The notes below the pieces were generated by a model, which did not search any database, had not been told where the DNA came from, and saw only the letters and a list, made by a program, of their open reading frames with translations. This document shows, in pieces, positions 42,765 through 51,777 of a stretch of DNA of 64,000 nucleotides. Source of the DNA: JAEYOM01 sp036260935 (GTDB taxonomy: Bacteria > Bacillota > Clostridia > Acetivibrionales > DTU013). Position 1 is the first letter of the stretch. Each line of letters begins with the position of its first letter. Where the stretch lies: assembly GCA_036260935.1 (NCBI GenBank), contig DATALQ010000041.1, positions 16,273 to 80,272 of the forward strand. The letters run 5' to 3'. The translations under genes and the position numbers were made by a program.

Positions 42765-44207
42765 TTATAACTCCCTCACCGATCCATGCCCGCCGAAGAT
42801 TCTGAAACCGTCCCTGCCCTCGCTGCCGATCAGCTTGAAAACATCGCTGCGCATTTTTGCCGCGTAACCCGAATTGGTATTGACGCTCGTCATCAGATAA
42901 GGCGCAAGAGAATTGAATTCGGCTCTTTCCTCCGACAGGCCGTCTATATTGACATATATGTCCCCTGTAAACACAAGGCGATGCTTTCTGCACAGGAAAA
43001 CCATCTCGCCGAAAAGATGGCCGCCGCTTCCCTCATATATCTCAAGTTCGATACCTCCGAAAACTGCCGTGTCGATGTACAGCAGTTCTTCATGCTCCTT
43101 TGGTACGTCGCGGCCTATGATACGGAACCTGTCGGGTACGGGCGGCGCATAATCCGTTATAATCCTGCTCAGCTTGCTGTAGCCGATAAAAAAGTTGTTC
43201 AGCTCCCTGTAATCGGGCTCGCCGTTGAATTGCCTGATCAGGCTGTCCGCACTTTTTTGATTCATGTAGATATCCGCGTCTTTGATAACCGACAGCAGAC
43301 CACAGTGATCCACGTCGGCGTGCGTCACCAGTATGCTTTTCCTGCGTTCGTCAAAGTCCGGGAACAACCTGTGAAATATCCCGAGCATTTCGTCGGCATA
43401 TACGGCGAAGCCCGTGTCGATGAGCAAAAGCCCCTCCGCTTGTTCGAATATATACGTATTGCTGCCGCAGGGCGGCTCGATCACATGCAGCCTGATTTCC
43501 GGGCTTATCTCATAACTGCTGATATCAGCGTGAAAGTTTTCTCCCTTATGCGAGGAAACGAATTCAGCAAAGCGCCTTACGTAATTGAACACTTTTTCGG
43601 GGTTTTCACCTTTGTCCTGCAGCATCTGCAGGTTCCTGTTGGCTTCGGATATGAACTCCATCGTCTTTTCCATACTGAGTCCGAGGAGCTTTTGTATGTC
43701 ATTGCCGAGACGGATATAGAAGATCGTATTATCCAAAGTGTTTTCAAGATTGTTGTAATTAATTATGTCGACCTGGTAAAGCTCGCTTATATCATCAAGG
43801 ATCAGCTTTATCATATCGGGGTTTTCTATCAGCAGCCCCATTTTGAAATTCTGGTATGGCGTGCCGTTAGCATAGGAATTCATGTATGAGATATTGATAT
43901 CGTACTGCTCAAGTATCTTCAGCACAGGATAGACGCCGCCCGGCTCATCCTTTATCTTGACCTCTATGACAATGACCCTGGCATCCTCGAGAGAATCGTT
44001 CAGGTACCCTATGCTCGCCAATTCCCTCGCGATCCTGTCAAGATCCTCCTGCTCCGCTTCGACGTCGATGAACAGCGTCCTTACGTCGATCGCCTTGTTG
44101 TAACTGACGCGGACAATATTGCCGTGGTTTTTCATTATGATTTTGGATGCCAGCATGAATGACCCGGGTTTATCCGGCATCCTGGTCACATAAATCTGCT
44201 TTTTCAT
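42765..44207 (-). CDS. ACT-ACT-metallo-beta-lactamase fusion protein
   Basis: This 480-residue soluble protein has two ACT-like domains (about 1-75, MPDKPGSFMLASKIIMKNHGNI; about 78-150, IKDEPGGVYPVLKILEQYDINI). A helical linker follows, then a metallo-beta-lactamase domain (about 240-480). Metal motifs are THADVDHCG, in which Asp replaces the second His of HxHxDH, then GGHLFGEMVF, VFTGD and FGGHGS. The H-x-D-x-D-H form recalls the H-x-E-x-D site of flavodiiron proteins, but no flavodoxin domain is present. It may be a hydrolase or oxidoreductase controlled by an amino acid. No family name is certain. Confidence 0.8.
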   Translation of the reverse strand: MKKQIYVTRMPDKPGSFMLASKIIMKNHGNIVRVSYNKAIDVRTLFIDVEAEQEDLDRIARELASIGYLNDSLEDARVIVIEVKIKDEPGGVYPVLKILEQYDINISYMNSYANGTPYQNFKMGLLIENPDMIKLILDDISELYQVDIINYNNLENTLDNTIFYIRLGNDIQKLLGLSMEKTMEFISEANRNLQMLQDKGENPEKVFNYVRRFAEFVSSHKGENFHADISSYEISPEIRLHVIEPPCGSNTYIFEQAEGLLLIDTGFAVYADEMLGIFHRLFPDFDERRKSILVTHADVDHCGLLSVIKDADIYMNQKSADSLIRQFNGEPDYRELNNFFIGYSKLSRIITDYAPPVPDRFRIIGRDVPKEHEELLYIDTAVFGGIELEIYEGSGGHLFGEMVFLCRKHRLVFTGDIYVNIDGLSEERAEFNSLAPYLMTSVNTNSGYAAKMRSDVFKLIGSEGRDGFRIFGGHGSVREL

Positions 44208-44242
44208 TTCTCCCCCTGTAAAGCTCGCTATAGGTTTATGTG

Positions 44243-44605
44243 CTATAAATTTTCAGCGAATTGTATTCTAAGGCCGTTTGGATCCTTAACGAAGAAAAAC
44301 CTCAAATGGGGATTTGGCTGAACCGGTCCGCTGTCCACCGCAATTCCCCTGCTTTTAACAAATTCGAGCAGCCTGTCGACCGAATCCGTCTCAAATCCTA
44401 TTGATATTCCCTGTATGTTACCGGGCGCCTTGTGGCCCTTGTCCATTATCAGTTCTATCTTCGTTTCTCCGCTGCCCATGAAGCAGATCTCGATATCGGG
44501 CCCCGCCTTGAATCTTCTGTCTATACTCAGGCCTACTATGTCCTGATAGAATTTTACCGATTCGTCTATGTCATTTACGGAAATTGTGCACCAGTTGAAC
44601 TTCAT
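44243..44605 (-). CDS. VOC/glyoxalase-fold protein
   Basis: This 120-residue protein comprises the paired beta-alpha-beta-beta-beta units of the vicinal oxygen chelate superfamily: NWCTISVNDIDESVKFYQDIVGLSI and FFFVKDPNGLRIQFAENL. The usual metal ligands are only partly evident, so it may be a binding protein or a glyoxalase-like enzyme. It lies 35 bp upstream of the ACT-ACT-MBL gene on the same strand and may be cotranscribed with it. Confidence 0.78.
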   Translation of the reverse strand: MKFNWCTISVNDIDESVKFYQDIVGLSIDRRFKAGPDIEICFMGSGETKIELIMDKGHKAPGNIQGISIGFETDSVDRLLEFVKSRGIAVDSGPVQPNPHLRFFFVKDPNGLRIQFAENL

Positions 44606-44712
44606 TCAATTTTCCTCCGCCTTTTTATTATATTATACCCTTAATGCTGCCGCATAGTTATTATCTGATATTATCAGCGCATTTCTGCGCGGAGACCTTT
44701 TGCGCGGATACC

Positions 44713-44756
44713 CATTGTTCAGGCAAACAATACCACAAGCAAATGTATTTTGCTTG
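44713..44756. promoter_or_regulatory. Two dyad operators upstream of the alpha-galactoside operon
   Basis: ATTGTT-N6-AACAAT (about 44714-44731) is followed by CAAGCAAA-TGTAT-TTTGCTTG (44736-44756), a perfect 8-bp dyad. The second overlaps a possible promoter (TTGCGG, 17 bp, TAAACT). Placement suits a repressor of the downstream sugar genes. The regulator is not identifiable here. Confidence 0.55.
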
Positions 44757-44842
44757 CGGGCGCCAATAAAATGGATTAAACTTGAATTATGACAACTGTA
44801 TTAAGGCGGGCCAATCACACTCTTTTTCAAGGGGGCGGCTAA

Positions 44843-46564
44843 ATGGCTGAATGGTGGCAGGAACGTGTCGTTTATCAGATCTACCCTCGCAGCTTTCAGG
44901 ATACCAACGGGGACGGAATTGGCGATATCCCCGGTATCATACAGCATCTCGATGAACTTAAGGATCTGGGAGTCGGCATCCTGTGGCTGAGCCCTGTCTA
45001 TCCCTCCCCCAACGCCGACAATGGCTATGACATCAGCGATTACCGCGGCATCCATCCCGACTTCGGCTCAATGGCCGACATGGACAGGCTAATAAAAGAG
45101 GCGGGCAAACGCGATATCAAAATAATTATGGATCTCGTTATCAATCATACCTCCGACGAGCATCCGTGGTTTCAGAAAAGCCGCGACAAAAACAGCCCAT
45201 ACCGCGATTATTATATCTGGAAGCCCGGTAAAAACGGGAAGGCGCCGAATAACTGGACCAGCTTCTTCGCAGGGGGCTGTTGGGAATATGACGAAATAAG
45301 CGGCGAATATTACCTGCACCTGTTCACAAAAAAGCAGCCCGATCTCAACTGGCACAATCCGAAGGTGTTCGAAGAAATAAAGGAGATTATGCGCTTTTGG
45401 CTGGACAAGGGCATTGCGGGCTTCCGCTGCGACGTCATAAACGTACTGTACAAGACCTCTCTGGAAGACGGCGTCAAAAGGCCGGCATTGACAGGCATCG
45501 AACATTATCTTTCTCAGGAGGGCACCCATGAGATACTACGTGCCCTTAGACGGGAAGTGCTTGACAATTATGACTGCTTTACGGTCGGCGAAACTGTCTT
45601 CGTAACTCCACAGACCGGTAGGGATCTTTGCGGGAAGGACAGGCGCGAGCTCGACATGATCTTCTCCTTCGAGCATATGGAAACCGATCAGTTCTTTGTA
45701 AAATGGATCAAAAGGAAGTTCAACGCCGGCCGTTTTGCCGCCACTATAGTCAAATGGCAGCAGGCTCTCGACTGGAATGCCAACTATCTTGAAAACCACG
45801 ACCAGCCGCGAAGCGTTTCACGTTTCGGAAACGACGGCCTTTATTGGGCGCAGTCGGCCAAGCTGCTCTGCATATTGCTTCTGACGCTCAGGGGTACTCC
45901 GTACGTCTACCAGGGGCAGGAGATAGGCATGACCAATTTCGATTTTACAAGTATGGATCAGATTCAGGACGTTGAATCCCACAATATATACCGCATGGCA
46001 AAACGCCTGCATTTCCCCGCGGCTGTACGCTGGCAGATGATAAGGGCGACCTCGAGGGACAACGCTCGTACGCCCGTGCAGTGGAACAGCGGACCGAATG
46101 CGGGGTTCACGTCAGGCAAGCCCTGGCTTGGCATAAACGGCAATTACAACCGGATAAATATGGAGTCGCAGCTTAAGGACCCGGACTCTGTGCGTAATTT
46201 CTACAAAACGATAATAGCACTCAGATCCGGCAGCAGTGTGCTGAAATACGGTTCGTTTGTTCCGTTGCAGGTAAGCAGGCATGTTTTTGCATACAGGCGG
46301 GAATATCAGGGAGAAAGCATGACTGTTATTTTGAATTTTTCAGGCAAAGTGCGCAAGGTCAGTATTAAAGGTCCCGCGGGAGCCACTCGCGGCGATTTGC
46401 CCGGAGCATCCGGCTCCATACAAGCCACCCCCGGCCTGGTTATATCCAATTATATCCAAAAAGCTTCGGCTGTGGACGGCGCGGGCTTCGACGGCATCCT
46501 TCAGCCCTACGAAGCGGTAATACTGGCTGATTCAAGGAAGGAACAGTCCGGCGCGGTATGTTAA
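44843..46564 (+). CDS. GH13 oligo-1,6-glucosidase / alpha-glucosidase
   Basis: This 573-residue cytoplasmic enzyme belongs to GH13 (subfamily 31 by motif). The nucleophile Asp is in GFRCDVINV, the acid/base Glu in TVGETVFV and the third acid in ENHDQPR; KKQPDLNWHNP is the subfamily signature. Val following the nucleophile is associated with alpha-1,6 preference. It hydrolyses short alpha-glucosides such as isomaltose. The start has GGGGGCGG, and it is first in the operon with GH36 and the GPH symporter, 44 bp before the GH36 start. Confidence 0.9.
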   Translation: MAEWWQERVVYQIYPRSFQDTNGDGIGDIPGIIQHLDELKDLGVGILWLSPVYPSPNADNGYDISDYRGIHPDFGSMADMDRLIKEAGKRDIKIIMDLVINHTSDEHPWFQKSRDKNSPYRDYYIWKPGKNGKAPNNWTSFFAGGCWEYDEISGEYYLHLFTKKQPDLNWHNPKVFEEIKEIMRFWLDKGIAGFRCDVINVLYKTSLEDGVKRPALTGIEHYLSQEGTHEILRALRREVLDNYDCFTVGETVFVTPQTGRDLCGKDRRELDMIFSFEHMETDQFFVKWIKRKFNAGRFAATIVKWQQALDWNANYLENHDQPRSVSRFGNDGLYWAQSAKLLCILLLTLRGTPYVYQGQEIGMTNFDFTSMDQIQDVESHNIYRMAKRLHFPAAVRWQMIRATSRDNARTPVQWNSGPNAGFTSGKPWLGINGNYNRINMESQLKDPDSVRNFYKTIIALRSGSSVLKYGSFVPLQVSRHVFAYRREYQGESMTVILNFSGKVRKVSIKGPAGATRGDLPGASGSIQATPGLVISNYIQKASAVDGAGFDGILQPYEAVILADSRKEQSGAVC

Positions 46565-46608
46565 CGAAGCACTAACCTCAAAAGAACAGGATGGAGGTAC
46601 GACGCAAA

Positions 46609-48969
46609 GTGATTGATTTCAAGGACAATGTTTTCAGGCTAACCACCGAAAACACAAGCTACTGGTTTCACATAACGCCTTTCGGCCATCTCGAGCAGCT
46701 GCACTACGGCCCGCGGATAAAAGATCAGGATCCGGAGGGACTGGCATTGAAGCGCACCGCAGAGCTGGGAAGCAGCGTATGCTACGACCCCTCCGACCCC
46801 GCATACTGTCTCGATAACCTTTGCCTGGAATGGTCCGGCATAGGCCGAGGCGATTACCGCCATTCGCCTGTTGAGATTAAAATGCCCGACGGCACCTTTA
46901 CCTGCGATTTCATATATCGTTCTCATAGAATAATACCCGGCTTTTTGCCGATGGAATCCTCACTCCCCACTGCCTGCGGCAGCGAAAACGACTGCACGGC
47001 TCTGGAGATAACGCTCGAAGACGAATCCAACAAAGTCGGCTTATTGTTGTATTATACCGTCTATGAAAAGACCAATGTGATCACGAGGCGTGCCGTACTT
47101 GTGAACAAAAATCCAAACCCTCTGGTTATACGGCGCATGATGAGCATGATGGCTGACCTGCCGAACAGGAGCTTCCGACTTGTCACGTTCGACGGCGGCT
47201 GGATAAAGGAAGCCCACCGGCATGACCGCCTGCTGGAATACGGGCTTTACATCAATTCATCAACAACAGGCGCAAGCAGTAACCGGCACAATCCCGGTTT
47301 CCTGCTTGCCGAAAAGGACGCTACCGAACAGCACGGCTATGTCTACGGTTTCAACCTGATCTACAGCGGCAACCACTATGGAGCGGTCGAGCTCAGCAAC
47401 CACCAGTTGACGAGGGTCCTGCTGGGTATTAATCCCCATTGCTTCGAATGGATCCTGAAGGAGGGCGAACGTTTCGAAACGCCCGAAGCTATCATAACTT
47501 TCAGTTCCGAGGGTTTTAACGGCACGAGCCATAATTTTCACGATTTTATAAATGAGCATATCGTACGGGGCGACTGGAAAAACAAAGAACGTCCCGTACT
47601 GCTGAACAATTGGGAAGCCTGTTTTTTTAAGTTCACCCGGGGCAGGCTGCTTAAGCTGGCGCGTCAGGCCAGGCGCCTGGGTATTGAATTGTTCGTGCTG
47701 GACGACGGCTGGTTCAAGGGGCGCAGCAGCGATACGGCCGGTCTCGGAGATTACGAGGTCGATCAAAGGAAATTGCCCGGGGGACTAAAGCCCTTCGCAA
47801 AAAGCATTAGAAAGCTTGGCATGGAGTTCGGGCTGTGGTTCGAGCCCGAAATGGTCAATGAAGACAGCGAGCTTTACAGGGCGCATCCCGAGTACGCTGT
47901 CGTAACGCCCGGCAAAAAGCCGACCCTCGGCCGCAATCAGCTCATACTGGACCTGTGCAGGCCGGAGGTACGCGATTATATTGTGTCCTCGGTAGGCAAA
48001 ATACTTGACGAAGCCGGTATTTCATATGTCAAATGGGATATGAACCGCCACATAAGCGATGCCTTTTCACCAAGCCTGGGCAACCAGGGAGAGTTCTTCC
48101 ACCGGTATATACTCGGGCTTTACGATATCCTGGGAAGAATTTTCAAGCCCCGTCCGCATATACTTTTAGAAAGCTGTTCGAGCGGCGGCAACAGGTTCGA
48201 TCTGGGTATGCTGTGCTATTCCCCGCAGATATGGGCCTCCGACGATACCGATCCGATAGAACGGCTGAAAATACAGGGCGGGCTGTCTTACCTGTATCCC
48301 CTGTCCTCAATGGGCGCGCATGTATCGGAAGCGCCGCACCAGCAAACGCTGCGGGACACTCCTCTCGCGACGCGCTTCAATGTCGCCTGCTTTGGCTGTC
48401 TTGGTTATGAATTGGACCTTAAATACCTGTCGCCCGCGGAAAAAAGGGAAATCAGAAATCAGATCGAATTCTACAAGAAACACAGAAGGACGTTTCAATA
48501 CGGATGCTTCGACAGATTGCCCTCACAGAAGGCCAACAAGGTCCACTGGCAGTGCACCGAAAGAAACGCCGACAAGGCTCTGGCCGGCTTTTTCCAGACA
48601 CAGTCAGGGGCTAGCGAGGGTTATGATTATCTCCCGCTATCAGCTTTAGATCCTGAAGCCCTCTATTCGCTTGAAACGAGGCCGCAAAGCCTTTCCATAA
48701 AACGTTTTGGCGGGCTGGTAAAGCATATACTGCCTGTCGCGCTCGATCCCAACGGAATTGTGCTCCGCATTGCGAACAGGCATCGTAGACTTGCCGACTG
48801 CGTCGAAACATATCACGGCTACGGGGATATGCTCATGTCCGGAGTAAGGCTGAACAACCAGTTCGCGGGCACCTGGTACAATAACAGGACGCGTATTCTC
48901 GGAGATTTTGGATCGAACCTGTACATTATAACAAAACAAAATGAACAATCGGGGGAGGCTGTTTCATGA
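46609..48969 (+). CDS. GH36 alpha-galactosidase
   Basis: This 786-residue protein has an N-terminal beta-sandwich (about 1-330), a TIM barrel (about 331-650) and a C-terminal beta domain. The nucleophile Asp is in YVKWDMNRH and the acid/base Asp in WASDDTDPIER; FVLDDGWFKGR, FGLWFEPEMVNEDSEL and LESCSSGGNRFD are family hallmarks. It releases galactose from melibiose and raffinose-type sugars. GTG 46609 (preceded by GGAGG) was preferred to ATG 46591, which has almost no ribosome site. The stop overlaps the transporter's ATG by 4 bp. Confidence 0.92.
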   Translation: MIDFKDNVFRLTTENTSYWFHITPFGHLEQLHYGPRIKDQDPEGLALKRTAELGSSVCYDPSDPAYCLDNLCLEWSGIGRGDYRHSPVEIKMPDGTFTCDFIYRSHRIIPGFLPMESSLPTACGSENDCTALEITLEDESNKVGLLLYYTVYEKTNVITRRAVLVNKNPNPLVIRRMMSMMADLPNRSFRLVTFDGGWIKEAHRHDRLLEYGLYINSSTTGASSNRHNPGFLLAEKDATEQHGYVYGFNLIYSGNHYGAVELSNHQLTRVLLGINPHCFEWILKEGERFETPEAIITFSSEGFNGTSHNFHDFINEHIVRGDWKNKERPVLLNNWEACFFKFTRGRLLKLARQARRLGIELFVLDDGWFKGRSSDTAGLGDYEVDQRKLPGGLKPFAKSIRKLGMEFGLWFEPEMVNEDSELYRAHPEYAVVTPGKKPTLGRNQLILDLCRPEVRDYIVSSVGKILDEAGISYVKWDMNRHISDAFSPSLGNQGEFFHRYILGLYDILGRIFKPRPHILLESCSSGGNRFDLGMLCYSPQIWASDDTDPIERLKIQGGLSYLYPLSSMGAHVSEAPHQQTLRDTPLATRFNVACFGCLGYELDLKYLSPAEKREIRNQIEFYKKHRRTFQYGCFDRLPSQKANKVHWQCTERNADKALAGFFQTQSGASEGYDYLPLSALDPEALYSLETRPQSLSIKRFGGLVKHILPVALDPNGIVLRIANRHRRLADCVETYHGYGDMLMSGVRLNNQFAGTWYNNRTRILGDFGSNLYIITKQNEQSGEAVS

Positions 48970-50342
48970 AAACCGCATCAAGACGCAATCGTTACACATT
49001 CGGGCTCGGAACCGTAGGCAGGGATATGCTTTTTACGCTCGTCAGCATGTACCTGATGTTTTACCTGACGGATGTACTGGAGATGTCCGACACCATGCTG
49101 TGGTGGCTTACCGGCATCCTGCTGGTCGCCCGCATATTCGACGCCGTAAACGACCCCATAATGGGCGTAATCGTTGACAATACCCGCGGCAGGCACGGAA
49201 AATTCAAGCCCTGGATTGCATCAGGCGCAGTCGGCACGGCAGTTGTAACGACTTTGATGTTCACCGATTTCGGATTGAAGGGCGCCGCCTACCTTGTCGT
49301 ATTCACACTTATCTACCTTCTGTGGGATGTAAGCTTTACCGCGAATGACATAGGCTACTGGTCGATGCTTCCCTCGCTCAGCATGGATCAGAAGGAACGC
49401 GAGCGCATAGGCGCCTTTGCCAGGATATGCGCCAATATAGGAATGTTTGCCGTTGTGGTGTTTATCGTGCCCATCACCCAGAGGTTGGAGAAGTCCCTGG
49501 GAAGTATGACAAAAGCCTATTTTGTGATGACTGTGGTTATAGCGCTGATAATGCTTGCAGGCCAGTGCATCACGCTTTTCGGAGTAAAGGAATTCAAGGG
49601 CATTTTCAAACAGGAGCAAAGCACCTCCCTGAAAGAATTGTTCACGGTGATCTTCAGGAATGACCAGCTCCTGTTCACAGCCATATCGATGGCGCTGTTC
49701 ATGATAGGATATACCACTACGACGAGCTTCGGCTTGTATTTCTTCAAATACGCATATGGAGACGAAGGCATGTACTCGATATTCGCGCTGGTACTGGGAG
49801 TAACGCAGTTCATCGCACTGCTCGTCTTCCCGTTATTCAGCAGATGGTTCAGCAGGAAAAGCCTGTATACCGGCTCCACGGTGCTTGTCATACTGGGTTA
49901 CCTGGTCTTCTTCTTTGCGCCGATGGACATGCGGTATATCGGAGCCGCCGGAGTACTGATCTTCCTCGGCCAGGCCTTCATACAGCTGCTTATGCTCATG
50001 TTCCTCGCGGATACGATCGAATACGGGCAGTGGAAGCTCGGCAAACGCAATGACAGCATCACTCTTTCGCTCCAACCGTTCATCAACAAAATCGGAGCGG
50101 CGGTAGCAAGTGGCGTAGTCGGCGCAACGGTAATAATATCCGGTATCAGCCGCGCTTCATCAGCAGCCGACGTAACTCCCCAAGGGCTCTTGATAATGAA
50201 ATCAGCCATGCTTTTTCTGCCTCTGGCGCTGATACTGGTGGGATATGTCATATACCGGCTGAAATACAAAATAGACCAGAAAATGTTCAACGAAATGGTA
50301 TCGGACCTGCAGCAGCGCGGGGACATCAACCTCGGTGAATAG
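48966..50342 (+). CDS. GPH-family sugar:cation symporter (melibiose carrier type)
   Basis: This 458-residue MFS protein has 12 membrane segments. The sequences RYTFGLGTVGRDMLFTLVSMYLMFYLTD, ARIFDAVNDPIMGVIVDNTRGRHGKFKPW and LTYVLLWD-like YLLWDVSFTANDIGYWSMLP identify the glycoside-pentoside-hexuronide group. The gene is translationally coupled to GH36, so it most likely imports alpha-galactosides such as melibiose or raffinose. The operon ends at a bidirectional terminator (50388-50430). Confidence 0.92.
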   Translation: MKTASRRNRYTFGLGTVGRDMLFTLVSMYLMFYLTDVLEMSDTMLWWLTGILLVARIFDAVNDPIMGVIVDNTRGRHGKFKPWIASGAVGTAVVTTLMFTDFGLKGAAYLVVFTLIYLLWDVSFTANDIGYWSMLPSLSMDQKERERIGAFARICANIGMFAVVVFIVPITQRLEKSLGSMTKAYFVMTVVIALIMLAGQCITLFGVKEFKGIFKQEQSTSLKELFTVIFRNDQLLFTAISMALFMIGYTTTTSFGLYFFKYAYGDEGMYSIFALVLGVTQFIALLVFPLFSRWFSRKSLYTGSTVLVILGYLVFFFAPMDMRYIGAAGVLIFLGQAFIQLLMLMFLADTIEYGQWKLGKRNDSITLSLQPFINKIGAAVASGVVGATVIISGISRASSAADVTPQGLLIMKSAMLFLPLALILVGYVIYRLKYKIDQKMFNEMVSDLQQRGDINLGE

Positions 50343-50387
50343 GGCGCAGGGGTAAGCAAGAAGGATTGCAGGCTTAAAGATTGCAGT

Positions 50388-50430
50388 AAAAAAGGTACTA
50401 TTCATACTGAGAACTGGATAGTACCTTTTT
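50388..50430. terminator. Bidirectional terminator between the symporter and the AraC-type gene
   Basis: AAAAAGGTACTAT pairs with ATAGTACCTTTTT around a 16-nt loop, serving both convergent transcripts. Confidence 0.92.
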
Positions 50431-50456
50431 CTTATGTATTATATCATATGAGATTC

Positions 50457-51575
50457 TTAAATTATATCGCCCTGATTTCTTAGGCTAACCAACGTTTCAA
50501 GGATTTTCTTCTGTGAATTGACAATGTTCAGGATATTACACGTGCCAGGATTTTCGAGCTCATCTATCAATGATATTGCGCTTCTTATTGAAATGTTTCT
50601 CAATACCCGGGTTTGAATTGTGCCGCCGGAACCACTGATTGCATCAGCGAGAGTACAAATATCAATTTCCCTGAGTAATCTTTGAAGCGACCTGTTATCC
50701 AATCGGGACAATGGCTCTTCCAAAAGTGCGGTTTCCTTCGAATATATTTGCTTTTCATGAATTTTAGCCAGGTATGACTCAATTTTTTGTTGTTGAGATT
50801 CGGCATCTAAACCGAAATGTTTCTGCAGCTCTTCCGAATAATCCTCACCAAAATATGAAGATAGCATTTCTCGGATAATAACTGGATTAACACCCTGCTG
50901 GATAGCAGTGATCCCTTCCAGAATAATTACTCTTGTAAGCAGCTCTTTGCCTTTGTAGCCGCTGCAAAATGCATAATTCAGAAGAATCTTCCTGATGTAT
51001 TCCGGTTCTACACCATCTACCAGCATTTGGATGGATTTTTTGAAAAAATCCGGTTGAACATCATTAATATCCGCTTCAAGCGAAAAAAGACCAAATTTGC
51101 TTGCCCGCTCCGACAATTCAAGTATTTTATCCATAGTCCCCAGTACTTCTGATTTTTCTTCCCTGCTGCATATCAGATCTTTATAAACATTAATGTCAAA
51201 CATATTCAACCTGGCCTCCCCATTTTTACTTGTTCTGCTTGATGTAATGCGTCTATTGAGTTTACGATATTCACCCGGAGTGACCCCGAAATATTTTTTA
51301 AACGCTCTGCAAAACCCATCCTGTGACTCAAATCTATACTTAAAAGCAATTTCCATGACTGTGGATTTATCCGCTGACAAGTCACGGGCTGCGGATATGA
51401 TTCTATGCCGGCGAACATACTCCATAGGAACTTCTCCTGCGAATGCTTTAAATAGCCTGTGAAAATGATAGGGGGAGAAATTAGTCCGGTCGGCAAGAGC
51501 CTTCAGGGCGATATCTGCAGTTAGGTTTTCATTAATAAAGAGTATTGTTTCCTGTAGAGATTCAGTATAATGCAT
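50457..51575 (-). CDS. AraC-family regulator fused to MotA-like and FliG-C-like domains
   Basis: This 372-residue protein has no membrane helix. Residues 1-108 form an AraC/XylS DNA-binding domain (NFSPYHFHRLFKAFAG, IAFKYRFESQDGFCRAFKKYFGVTPGEYR). Residues about 150-200 read like the MotA cytosolic loop (ERASKFGLFSLEADI, DFFKKSIQMLVDGVEPEYIRKIL), and 215-242 like the MotA C-terminal tail (ILEGITAIQQGVNPVIIREML), with MotA helices 3 and 4 absent between them. Residues about 288-372 resemble FliG-C (LSRLDNRSLQRLLREID, RNISIRSAISLIDELE, NSQKKILETLVSLRNQGDI). It is divergent from the lipoprotein operon and probably controls it. ATG 51575 follows GGGAGGG. Confidence 0.82.
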   Translation of the reverse strand: MHYTESLQETILFINENLTADIALKALADRTNFSPYHFHRLFKAFAGEVPMEYVRRHRIISAARDLSADKSTVMEIAFKYRFESQDGFCRAFKKYFGVTPGEYRKLNRRITSSRTSKNGEARLNMFDINVYKDLICSREEKSEVLGTMDKILELSERASKFGLFSLEADINDVQPDFFKKSIQMLVDGVEPEYIRKILLNYAFCSGYKGKELLTRVIILEGITAIQQGVNPVIIREMLSSYFGEDYSEELQKHFGLDAESQQQKIESYLAKIHEKQIYSKETALLEEPLSRLDNRSLQRLLREIDICTLADAISGSGGTIQTRVLRNISIRSAISLIDELENPGTCNILNIVNSQKKILETLVSLRNQGDII

Positions 51576-51648
51576 AATACCCTCCCTGATCACTATTCAA
51601 TTATACTGCTTCAATTGTTTGAATTCTCGACTATTTTTGCTGATTACC

Positions 51649-51749
51649 ATAGCAATAATTTTACAGTTTTATAGCAATGATTTGATATCCAGACAAAAGC
51701 TTTTCATTATACAATTTTTCTTGAGAAAAACTATTTAAGGGGATATTTT
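51649..51749 (+). promoter_or_regulatory. Promoter of the lipoprotein operon with 22-bp-spaced direct repeats
   Basis: ATAGCAATAATTT (51649-51661) and ATAGCAATGATTT (51671-51683) are direct repeats one DNA double-turn apart, the usual form of an AraC-type operator. A promoter follows: TTGAGA (51721-51726), a 17-bp spacer, TATTTT (51744-51749). The start codon at 51778 is preceded by ATAGGAG. Confidence 0.65.
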
Positions 51750-51777
51750 AATTCATTATAGATAGGAGATATTAGTT

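Noticed and set aside
42786..43889. Long open frame (367 codons) on the plus strand opposite the ACT-ACT-MBL gene
   Set aside because: It is antisense to a gene with clear domain motifs, lacks any family signature and has no ribosome site; it reflects codon bias of the real gene.
50457..51575. Part of a flagellar gene cluster
   Set aside because: MotA- and FliG-like sequence is confined to this one protein, lacks membrane helices, and its neighbours are sugar genes and exported proteins.
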